From Taibaiella helva (GTDB lineage Bacteria; Bacteroidota; Bacteroidia; Chitinophagales; Chitinophagaceae), in assembly GCF_003545695.1 (NCBI RefSeq), contig NZ_QUZZ01000001.1, positions 248,001 to 312,000 on the forward strand: a stretch of DNA of 64,000 nt, in the 5' to 3' direction. The number at the start of each line of letters is the position of its first letter. Position 1 is the first letter of the stretch. This document shows positions 16,824 through 25,100 of the stretch, piece after piece. The translations under genes and the position numbers were made by a program. The notes beneath the pieces are model-generated. The model did no database searches. It was given only the letters and a program-made list of their open reading frames with translations, and had not been told where the DNA came from.

Positions 16824-16850
16824 AAAACTCTCAACAATGTTGAGAGTTTT
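16824..16850. repeat. Dyad 2 of three
   Basis: A perfect 27 bp palindrome: 12 bp arms AAAACTCTCAAC / GTTGAGAGTTTT around AAT. It has the same arm and centre lengths as dyad 1. It is followed by a T, so as RNA it would resemble a terminator hairpin with a T run. Confidence 0.7.
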
Positions 16851-17020
16851 TACTTCAACTATAAAGTGGTCTTCGTAATTGCTAAGACCAATTAGGATAT
16901 ACGGAGCAATTTAAAATGGGCAAAGGAAGTTCCCTGGGGTTCAGAGCTATTTTAGTGCTTCCCATCTTGATTAGTCAGTATTTTTCATATCTTTTCATGG
17001 CTTATTATGCTTACCTGCAA

Positions 17021-17041
17021 TCTCGCACCACTGGTGCGAGA
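17021..17041. repeat. Dyad 3 of three
   Basis: Arms TCTCGCACC / GGTGCGAGA (9 bp) around ACT, followed by AATTATTATTTTT. Its centre lies 194 bases from that of dyad 2, which in turn lies 389 bases from dyad 1. It is 255 bases before the ParB-like gene. Confidence 0.65.
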
Positions 17042-17295
17042 ATTATTATTTTTAGGTAATAATGGCTGCCGTGTAGCAGGTCAATTTCGAAAATACATTG
17101 TATAATATTTCTTGCTCTCTCAATTCATCTTGTCTTGTCTCGAAGTGGGTCTACGCTTGTAGAAAATGAAGTTCTTTATTACCCTTTTGTATATTCTGTA
17201 AGATTTCACATTGAGTTATATCAATTTCTCACATTTATAATAATTCTATCGTTTGATAAGCATATTGTCAATATTAATCCTAAAACTTATTCACA

Positions 17296-18204
17296 ATGAA
17301 TGAGAAAGAGCAAAACGGTCTGATAAATTCGTTAAAGCCTTATCCCTTTAGGTTTGCAGAACTGCCCATTGACTTAATTGAAGGAGATCCTAACCAACCC
17401 CGGAAAGCATTTGGACTCAGGGCGGGTGGCGATTATGACCGCCTTTTAAAATCAATTTCGCATTATGGAATTGAAGACCCGTTAAAAGTATGCGAACTTC
17501 AAGAAGGTCGCTATGTCATTATGGACGGGCACAGAAGATTTGCATGTGCAAAGGAGTTGAAGTTTAAAACTGCCCCCTGCCGTATATACCCAAAAATGAA
17601 TTTAGGAGAATTTGAGGCGCGCAGGTATGAAATGCAAAATAATCGCAGGGAATGGAGGCCGATTGAAAAAGCGAATGCCGTCCATAAAATAAAGACCGAA
17701 TACAGCAATGCGAGTATAAGGGATATTGCTGATTTAATAGGAATAAGACAAAAGGTTATATTCCATTTTGAGGAGTTAAGAAATACCAGGTTGGATTATC
17801 TCGAGCTAATGGCAGAATACCATTTGAAGGATTCACAACGCATGGGATTTATTGACCTGTTACCAAGGCTACGAAAAATTAAGCAATACGAAGTTGACGA
17901 CATTGTGAAAATCCTTTTTAAAAAGATGAATGATGGACTGCTTTATAGAAGGGGTGATTTTACTGCCCTCTCCAAAGTTTTTTCAGATGCCTCACTTCAT
18001 GAAGAAGAACTAACATATTTCCTCACAGAACTCAAACTATCCGTAACAGAATTGTATGAGATGACGCTGCTGTCGGGGCTTTCAACGCAAATCAAGTTTT
18101 TAATTAACGAATTAAGTTCAAAGAAAAACGGGAATGTAAAATTGACGGAAAAGGAGCAACAGGTCTTTGGCGAGCTCTATAAGCTTATGGAAAATTTCAT
18201 GTAA
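17296..18204 (+). CDS. ParB/RepB/Spo0J-family protein
   Basis: A 302-residue protein with a ParB N-terminal (CTPase-type) domain. DPNQPRK at 31-37 is the first conserved box, YVIMDGHRRFACA (73-85) contains the GxRR motif, and EMQNNRREWRPIEKA (112-126) is the ENxxR...PxEEA box. A helix-turn-helix follows (ASIRDIADLIGIRQKVIFHFEEL). The C-terminal third is helical and unfamiliar. There is no ParA next to it, so plasmid-like partition by itself is unlikely. The serine recombinase starts three bases after its stop, so the two are made together; it may be a DNA-binding accessory factor for the recombinase or a regulator acting at the nearby dyads. This role is inference. Confidence 0.85.
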   Translation: MNEKEQNGLINSLKPYPFRFAELPIDLIEGDPNQPRKAFGLRAGGDYDRLLKSISHYGIEDPLKVCELQEGRYVIMDGHRRFACAKELKFKTAPCRIYPKMNLGEFEARRYEMQNNRREWRPIEKANAVHKIKTEYSNASIRDIADLIGIRQKVIFHFEELRNTRLDYLELMAEYHLKDSQRMGFIDLLPRLRKIKQYEVDDIVKILFKKMNDGLLYRRGDFTALSKVFSDASLHEEELTYFLTELKLSVTELYEMTLLSGLSTQIKFLINELSSKKNGNVKLTEKEQQVFGELYKLMENFM

Positions 18205-18207
18205 ACA

Positions 18208-19599
18208 ATGCTGAATATTTCTCAACAGACCGATGAAAGGGCGGTATCATATTACCGTCATTCGGCAGAAGATAAGCAGGAAAACTCGGTTGCCATTCAA
18301 CGACAATTTGCCCAGCAGCTTGCTCGTAGAAATAACGTTGAGATAATTCATGAAGAATCTGATGAAGGTAAGAGTGGATTACTTGCTAACCGTCCGGCAT
18401 TTGAGCGGCTCTTTAAAAATTGGATAGAAAACCCTGAAGCACCACCCTTCAGGTATGTATTTGTTTATGACGTTTCGCGCTGGGGACGTTTTCAAGACCC
18501 CGACGAAGCTGCATATTATACCTATTTGTGTAAGAAACGCGGCAAGGAAGTAATTTATGTTTCAAAGGGATTTCCCGATGAGACACACCCACTTATTTCA
18601 AGCCTGGAAACTTCCATACAGCGTTATATGGCGGCAGAATATAGCCGCCAGTTAAGTGAAAAAGTGTTTAACGGATGCGTAAAAGTTTCGGAGCAAGGCT
18701 ATTCAGCTGGTGGAACAGCAGTTTATGGAATGGCACGTCAGTTGTTAGACGTAAAGAAGGAGCCAATCCGTATCCTACAAACGGGGGAGCATAAACAAAT
18801 TGCCAATGAGCGGGTTAGTTTCACACCAAGAAATGATGAAACGACAGAAATGGTCAAAGAAATATTTTCTCTGTTTGTCAAAGAGCGTTACTCAATACCT
18901 GATATTGTTACAAGCATCAACCAAAAAGGAATACTATCGGCAAATGACAAGTTGTGGGATAAATCTAAGATTATAAAAATTCTAACCGATGAAACCTATA
19001 TCGGTACCCGGATATATAACAGAACATGGGGTAGGTTAAAGCAAAAATCGCGCAGGAACCCGCGTTCGGAATGGATCATAGTCCCCAATGCTTTTGAGGC
19101 TATTATTGACGAGAAAACCTTTAAAGAAGCACAGGAAAGACTTTATTGGATATTCCCGAGTAATTGGCGTAAAGGAATCAATGCGATCAAAAGGGCAAGA
19201 AAAAACATTCGCAATGACATTTTTAAATGGTTAACGGAAAAAGGTTTAACGGAATTTGAAGCTCAGGAAATAATATTGGAACTGCCGATAATTTTTAGTG
19301 TCAAAATTGAGGACGAATTTCTTTGCCAATGGTGCTTTTTGATTTCAGAAAAGACACGTAGATATGACAATGCACTCGGTATAAGTGTTGTAATGGATAC
19401 AAAGAAAGTAGTTGATGAGTTCCTTTTGTTTTCTGTACAAGATTTCACTTCGACAAATTTTCTTGTGTTTTCTAAGAACAGTACTATCTATCATAGTGCT
19501 AAAATTGAGAGCGACAAAATTGAAGAAACAATTAAACTTCTATTAAAGCAGGTCAAGAAATATAAATGCCAATTTAGTAAACGCTTTTACTCGCTTTAA
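18208..19599 (+). CDS. Large serine recombinase (resolvase/invertase N-terminal domain)
   Basis: A 463-residue site-specific recombinase. The catalytic domain has the nucleophile motif YYRHS with S19 and R17, then VFVYDVSRWGR at 84-94 (the usual D.xSRxxR form). It is followed by a Recombinase domain (YGMARQL, then YSIPDIVTSINQKGILSANDKLWDKSKIIKILTDETYIGTRIYNRTWG). A zinc-ribbon with paired cysteines, usual in large serine integrases, is missing; instead the last 130 residues form an unfamiliar mixed domain. It is coupled to the ParB-like gene and lies beside a second recombinase with a normal ribbon. It may work with that protein or at a different site. Confidence 0.88.
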   Translation: MLNISQQTDERAVSYYRHSAEDKQENSVAIQRQFAQQLARRNNVEIIHEESDEGKSGLLANRPAFERLFKNWIENPEAPPFRYVFVYDVSRWGRFQDPDEAAYYTYLCKKRGKEVIYVSKGFPDETHPLISSLETSIQRYMAAEYSRQLSEKVFNGCVKVSEQGYSAGGTAVYGMARQLLDVKKEPIRILQTGEHKQIANERVSFTPRNDETTEMVKEIFSLFVKERYSIPDIVTSINQKGILSANDKLWDKSKIIKILTDETYIGTRIYNRTWGRLKQKSRRNPRSEWIIVPNAFEAIIDEKTFKEAQERLYWIFPSNWRKGINAIKRARKNIRNDIFKWLTEKGLTEFEAQEIILELPIIFSVKIEDEFLCQWCFLISEKTRRYDNALGISVVMDTKKVVDEFLLFSVQDFTSTNFLVFSKNSTIYHSAKIESDKIEETIKLLLKQVKKYKCQFSKRFYSL

Positions 19600-19705
19600 G
19601 TCTACTACTTTTCGCATGATAAACAAAACGATAAAAGTTTTTTAATTCTGGAAATATCCATTTTAAAGAGTGCATTAAAATTTCTAAAGTCGTTTTTTTG
19701 TTCCT

Positions 19706-19732
19706 CTAGTTGTGCAGCCACTAGTTGCACAA
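19706..19732. repeat. Inverted and direct repeat between the two recombinase genes
   Basis: CTAGTTGTGCA (19706-19716) is followed by CTAGTTGCACA (19721-19731), and TTGTGCA (19710-19716) pairs with TGCACAA (19726-19732) around a nine-base centre. It is 115 bases before the second recombinase start, so it could be an operator or a recombinase-binding site. Confidence 0.4.
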
Positions 19733-19846
19733 AATTCTGTAAGTATACTCTGCAAATGCCTCAAACTATTTTCCATTCCTTTAATCGCGTCAATAGCCAA
19801 GCAAGATTTTACGAAGATATTTTTTCACTTAACCGAAGGAGGAAAT

Positions 19847-21373
19847 ATGAAACATGCAGCTCTTAATGAACTTGATGCTTTTACAGTATTTGCTAAAGGG
19901 AAAATTGCAAAAAAAGACAAGAACGTTAATTGTGTTATATACACGCGTGTATCTAGCAAAGAGCAAACAAAAGGTATGAGTTTGGAAATACAGCTGAAAG
20001 CTTGCGAAGCGTATGCAATACATGATAAAAGAACTGTACTAGGATACTTTGGAGGAACATACGAAAGTGCAAAAACAGATGAAAGGAAAGAGTTTAATCG
20101 TATGTTGGCATTTGTTAAAAAGAGCAAGGAGAAAATTTCTATCATCATTGTTTACAGCGTTGATCGATTCAGCCGTTCAGGAGCCAATGCGGTTTATATA
20201 GCAGATCAATTAAAACGACAGGGGATTGCCGTCTTTGCGGTGACACAACCAACAGATGCGTCTACACCTAACGGCAGCTTCCAACAAAACATTCAATTCA
20301 TCTTTTCTGAGTACGACAACCAACTTCGTCGGGAGAAGTGTATGGCCGGAGTAAGAGAAAAATTACTCACTGGTATCTGGTGTACCAGAGTTCCTATTGG
20401 GTACGATATTCTACGTAGACATGGTCTGCCCAAACAAATAACCTTAAACTGGAAGGGTAAGCTTGTCAGTTATGCTTTTGAATTGAGGCTCGCTGGTTTG
20501 ACCAATGAAGAGGTAAGGAGGCAATTATCAAAGAAAGGATTTAACCTGTCCAGCCAACGCATATCAGATATGTTTCGTAATCCCTTTTATTGTGGTTTGA
20601 TCGTTCACAAAGCACTTGAAGGAAAAATCATAGAAGGGATTCAGGAACCAGCAGTATCGAAAGACTTATTTTTAAAGGTGACCAGTATTTTACTAGGTAA
20701 ACAGAAGCCTAAGTATTCCGTCACTCTTTCAAATGAAGAAACACCATTAAAACGGTTTATTAAATGTGATCAATGTGGGCAATTTCTCCGGGCATATAAA
20801 GCAAAGAAAAATCAGCAATACTATTACAAATGCAACACCCGTGGTTGTCATTGTAATAAACGGGCGGATGAGTTGCTTCAAATGTTTAAAACAGTACTGA
20901 ATGATTATGAGTTGGGCGCAAGAGATAAAGGAATAGAAGACGTCATAAGCGGACAAGTAACCGATATCCGAATTAATCCTCCAGGATGTGGTGAAGAGCT
21001 ACAAAATGAGTGGGACCAGATAGAATCTGACTTACCCTCTTCAAGTATAATGATGCGAAACGCAATTGACTTTTCAGCTAAACTCAATACGATATGGAAT
21101 TTTAGTAATTACAGAAAAAGGCTAGGCCTCCAATTCTTAGTTTTCCCAGAGGGGCTATACTATGATCGAAAGACCGATAAGTATAGAATACCCAGAGTAA
21201 ATGAAGCCATTTTCTATATCTCCGATTGGTATAAAAAGCTATCCTTGAAGAACCGATCTGATCTGAACATTGAGAGTTTGCCGGAAAAGACGTTCTATAA
21301 ATCCTCGAAGCGTTTTATGAGCAGTCTGGCAGCAATCAACAATTATATAGAAGCCAATAATCTAAAAGGATAG
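19847..21373 (+). CDS. Large serine recombinase with zinc ribbon
   Basis: A 508-residue serine integrase. The N-terminal resolvase domain has VIYTRVSS with S36 and R34, and YSVDRFSRSG at 103-112. A Recombinase domain (about 180-280, with NPFYCGLIVHKALEGKIIEG) and a zinc ribbon (C307-x2-C310, C329, C334/C336) follow. A short basic region ends the protein. The start at 19847 is set by a perfect AGGAGG ribosome-binding site four bases ahead; in-frame codons upstream are not preceded by one. It lies next to the right end of the island, where an integrase gene usually lies beside its att site, and is my first candidate for the enzyme that inserted the island. Confidence 0.92.
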   Translation: MKHAALNELDAFTVFAKGKIAKKDKNVNCVIYTRVSSKEQTKGMSLEIQLKACEAYAIHDKRTVLGYFGGTYESAKTDERKEFNRMLAFVKKSKEKISIIIVYSVDRFSRSGANAVYIADQLKRQGIAVFAVTQPTDASTPNGSFQQNIQFIFSEYDNQLRREKCMAGVREKLLTGIWCTRVPIGYDILRRHGLPKQITLNWKGKLVSYAFELRLAGLTNEEVRRQLSKKGFNLSSQRISDMFRNPFYCGLIVHKALEGKIIEGIQEPAVSKDLFLKVTSILLGKQKPKYSVTLSNEETPLKRFIKCDQCGQFLRAYKAKKNQQYYYKCNTRGCHCNKRADELLQMFKTVLNDYELGARDKGIEDVISGQVTDIRINPPGCGEELQNEWDQIESDLPSSSIMMRNAIDFSAKLNTIWNFSNYRKRLGLQFLVFPEGLYYDRKTDKYRIPRVNEAIFYISDWYKKLSLKNRSDLNIESLPEKTFYKSSKRFMSSLAAINNYIEANNLKG

Positions 21374-21456
21374 TAAAACTATGAAAATTGGAAGGTTCGA
21401 CACCATTGTTCATTTCAGCAAAAACAAGGGTAAAATCACTGAAAAACGGGGTTTAA

Positions 21457-21504
21457 TCCGAGCGGAATCGAACTGGTGAAACCCTTTGCCAGCGCGTGTT
21501 TCAC
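21457..21504. other. Right attachment-like site with an inverted repeat
   Basis: TCCGAGCGGAATCGAAC (21457-21473) shares CCGAGCGG and AATCG with the left site at 8747. Next to it GTGAAAC (21476-21482) and GTTTCAC (21498-21504) face each other across 15 bases. The ssrA terminator begins about 30 bases further on. Candidate attR; the exchange point is not determined. Confidence 0.45.
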
Positions 21505-21532
21505 TTTTTAGACATCAAATATGGCCTTTTTT

Positions 21533-21565
21533 AAAAAAATGGAAGCCGCTCTGGGAGCGGCTTCC
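21533..21565 (-). terminator. ssrA terminator
   Basis: On the minus strand GGAAGCCGCTC, loop CCA, GAGCGGCTTCC, then ATTTTTTT. It lies seven bases after the mature tmRNA 3' end. Confidence 0.9.
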
Positions 21566-21572
21566 GTTTGGG

Positions 21573-21943
21573 TGGAGCCGGCGGGAATCGAACCCGCGTC
21601 CAAACACCGGTTGAAAAAGTCTTCTACATGCTTATTCCGTTATTGCTTGTAGGCGATGATCAGGGAGCGGACAAACCAAACCATCGCTTAGCTGAATAGG
21701 CTTAAGTTGCAGGCACAGCCTTCTGCAACAGCAACCTGCTTTCTTTTTGAGTCGGCGGCGGGGCTGGGTAGCAGATAAACCCGCCCGGGCGGCCCTAATG
21801 ACTATCTAATTACTAATTAGGCAGCCATGGCATACTGAGTATTGCCATTTGAAGTTTGAGTATTCAGATTAAAGCGCTAATTACACAACGCGCTGCATGC
21901 TTACACCTTCCCCGCCATGGTGCTGTCAAAACCGGGCGGCCCC
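21573..21943 (-). ncRNA. ssrA: Transfer-messenger RNA (tmRNA)
   Basis: A 371-base RNA that rescues stalled ribosomes. The 3' end carries a T-arm and acceptor strand (GCGGGTTCGATTCCCGC followed by CGGCTCCA), which pairs over seven bases, with one G-U, with GGGGCCG at the 5' end (21937-21943). GGTTTTGACAGC follows close to the 5' end as the usual D-loop-like element. The tag frame ends at a TAA at 21817-21819 and reads GNTQYAMAA (21820-21846), matching the nine-residue Gly-first tags of Bacteroidota that end in A(L/M)AA. CCA does not appear to be fully encoded (the sequence reads CCACCC), so the end would need maturation. The island lies just downstream, a common insertion position for mobile elements. 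Confidence 0.95.
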
Positions 21944-22146
21944 GTATGGGAATTGAGAAACGTATAAGGTTTTCAAAGAACCGTTCGCAAAGATACGGAA
22001 AAGACGGATCAAAACAGAAGCGCACGAGGCACTATTATATCCCTATTGAACATGTCTATAAAAGATCATCTGCAGCATTTACTACGGATGATCATGGAAA
22101 AAAATATACCTTTTTAGGGTGGGTTATTTACCGGATGAATTCCTCT

Positions 22147-25100
22147 TTATTGCTTTGTCACTTTAACCTGCCACTGCTTTCCCTTGCCATTTTCAAAGCG
22201 GAACCAATACATGCCCTGTGCCAGCGCCGACAGATCTACTTTATGGGTACCGTTGCGCTTTATGGTTTCCTGCATCATGCGGTGCCCCAGCATATCATAG
22301 ACGCTTAGCGCGTCTCCGGCCGACAGGCCTTCGATGCTGACGGTACTGTACGTGGGGTTGGGATAGAGCTTGAAGTTGTCGGGAAGATGGGTATTGCCGA
22401 TACCGCTGGTACCGACATTTACTTTAACCGTATTGCTCCAGGCCGTATCGGGATCGGCGCAGGGCGAGAAGCTGCGCAGCAGCGCCTGTATGCGGCTGCT
22501 GCTGGTGAAGTCGGTGCCGGCAACGCCAGTCCAGGTCGGGCCCGAAGCAGTAGTGATATAGACATCGTTCTTGTACCAGGTTACCTGGGCGCCGGGGCCG
22601 CCGTCGGTTATGGAAGCGGTAAAGGTTACTGGCTGGCCGGTAACGGCATTGAGGAGTGAGCTGGAGATGCTGAGGGCCGGGTGTGTAACCCGTTCTACAG
22701 ACATGGGTACGGCATTGCTGAGTACCTTGGCCGGCGTAACGCAAAGCGCGCTGCTGGTCATCTCGCAGGTAACCACATCGTTGTCTGCCGGTGTATAGGT
22801 AAAGTTCACGTTGTTGGTACCCTGGCTGGTATTGTTCACCTTCCATTGATAGACGGGCGCTAAGCCGGTGCCGCCGGGTGTGGCGACAAAGTGTACTGGT
22901 ATATCTGAGCATACATTGTTCTCGGGCACATAGATATTCAGCGTCGCAGTTACAGAAGGCGTAACCTGCATGATCAGCAAATTGCTGACAATGCTATTGG
23001 CAGATACGCAGGGATAATTGCTGATCAGCACACAGCGTACCGTGTCTCCATCGTCGGGTGCGTAGACAAGTGTATTGCCGGTACCGGGCACCGTGCTGCC
23101 ATTGACCTGCCATTCATAAGCCGGTGTCGTGCCGCCATTGGTCGTTGTGGCCGTATAGGTAACGGGTACACCGGAGCATAGCAGAGCCGGTGCGTTGCTG
23201 CTGATATTGATTGTAGGTGTCAGTACCGGCGTTGAAATGACGGCCTTGGTAGCAGGAGTCGCCGATGAGCCGCAGGTATTCACCGCAGCAACGCTTACGT
23301 TGCCATTGCTGCTGCCTACCGTTACTGTTATAGCGTTCGTTGTTGAGGTCCCGGTCCAGCCGGAGGGAAGGGTCCAGGAATAGCTGGTCGCGCCGGTGGT
23401 CGTGGTAATAGAATAGGTCTGTGTGCTGCCTGCGCAGGGAGACTCGGGCCCGGCAATCATTCCCGGATTGGCGGGTATGGGCGTTACCGTTACGGTAGCA
23501 GTGGCATTGGCCCCATTGCAGCCGTTGGCAGCGGCTTTTACCGTATAGGTGGCCGTACCGTTGGCGCTGGTGGTTGCCGTCAGGTTCTGTGCTATGGTTG
23601 CACCATTGCCTGCCGTGGCGCCGCTTACATTGGTTTGTGTAACGGTCCAGATGAAGGTGGCTCCGCTAACGGGAGAGCTCAGCGCCAGGCTGGTTGCTGC
23701 GCCGCTGCAAAGGTTCTGCGAAGAGGGGGTGATCGTCGTTGCCGGTAAAGGCCTCACGGTTACGGTATCCCTTATCGTCGTACTGCAGCCGCTGGCAGTA
23801 GCCGTGATCGCATAGATCGCCTGCCCGATAGCGGGCCCGGCCGTGGTCAGTGTTTGTGCAATGCTGCCGCCGCTGCCGGCGCTGGCGCCGCTCACACCGG
23901 TTTGCGTTACGGTCCAGGCCAGGCTGGCGCCGCTTGTCGTAGATGAGGCGGTAATAGCTGTGCCGCTACCGCTGCAGATCGATTGTGGCATAGGGCTGGC
24001 GCTGACATTAGGGTTAGGCGTAACCGTCAGGTTCAGGGTTGTGGTGCTGTCGCAGCCGGTTACCTGCGACGAACGGGTGTAGGTCGCTGCTGCAGTGCCG
24101 CCTGCAGCAACGGGTATTCCGTTCCAGGTATAGGGCAGCTGGCTTTGACAAATGGTAAGGCTTTGCGTGGCCGTCAGCAGGGGATTTACCGTAAGGTTCA
24201 GCGTGGTAATGCTGTCGCAGCCCGCAGCATTGAGGCTCGTATCCCTGGCGACCGCGGTACCGCCAGCAAGAATGATCTTCCCGTTCCAGGTATAAGGTAG
24301 GAGGTTTGCACAGATCGTTAGGTTCTGTGTCACAGCGACAACCGCATTAACCGTCAGGTTCAGCGTTGTGGTGCTGTCGCAGCCCGTCGCCAGCGAGGGC
24401 GTGGTATATGTGGCTGCGGCCGTACCTGCGGCGGGTATGCTCTGGCCGTTCCAGGTATAGGGCAATTGGTTGGCGCAAACGGTGACATTCTGGGTCGCAG
24501 CAAGTGCAGGGTTGGCCGTTACTGTTACGGGGCTGGAGGTATCACGGCAACCCGTGCTGTTGCTGCGGATCACTACCGTATAATCGCCCACACTGCTGGC
24601 GCTGTAGGAAGCACCGGTAGCGGGTGGCGCAATATTGGCGCCGTTCCGTTGCCATTGATAGGTAAAGGCGCCGCTGTTGGCATTCAGGGTAACCGATCCC
24701 CCGGGACAAAAAGCTGCTGCGCCGGGTGTTATCGTCGCCGTGGGCGGCGCAATAATGGTCATGGTTGCCGGGTTGGAGTTGCTGGCGGTACAGCCCGTAA
24801 AATAATTAACCACACAACGGTAGGTATAGCCATCATAGCCGGCCGGAACGCCGGTCAGGGTAAGGGTAGCGGTAGTGGCGCCTCCATAGATCGTGTTGTT
24901 GGTAATATTGGTAAAGCCGGAACCGGTATTGACCTGCCATTGGTACACTGTGCCATTGCCCGAGACCACGCGGAAGCTCGTATCGCTGCCGGCACAAACC
25001 GCCGCATTGGCCGGCTGGGTGCTGAAAGTCACGGTTTGGCAGGGGGTAAATTCGTCGGCGCCTTTATCGGGGGTGGTAGCGCTACGGGTCTGGCCGTCGA

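Larger units (their letters stand above)
16308..17295. other. Gene-poor 1 kb spacer between restriction and recombination modules
   Basis: No convincing gene. A 33-codon frame at 16313-16414 (plus) reads ELAIAALDIEDNARTEFFKI and ends ATG-ATA-TAG; it looks protein-like and may be a decayed gene end. A 61-codon frame at 16540-16725 (minus) is short, basic and unsupported. The main content is three similar dyads (16435, 16824, 17021). Confidence 0.5.
8747..21473. mobile_element. AT-rich genomic island: type I R-M with PrrC, ParB-like protein and two serine recombinases
   Basis: About 12.7 kb that is visibly richer in A and T than its flanks, both in spacers and at third codon positions. It carries defence genes (9122-16248, minus strand) and recombination genes (17296-21373, plus strand), with no housekeeping gene. 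It begins at a tRNA/tmRNA 3'-end-like sequence (8747-8772) and ends at a second, degenerate copy (21457-21473), just beyond the ssrA terminator. No conjugation, relaxase or phage structural genes were seen, so it may move only by its recombinases or with a helper. The exact end points are inferred from the two short similar sequences and could be off by tens of bases. Confidence 0.75.
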
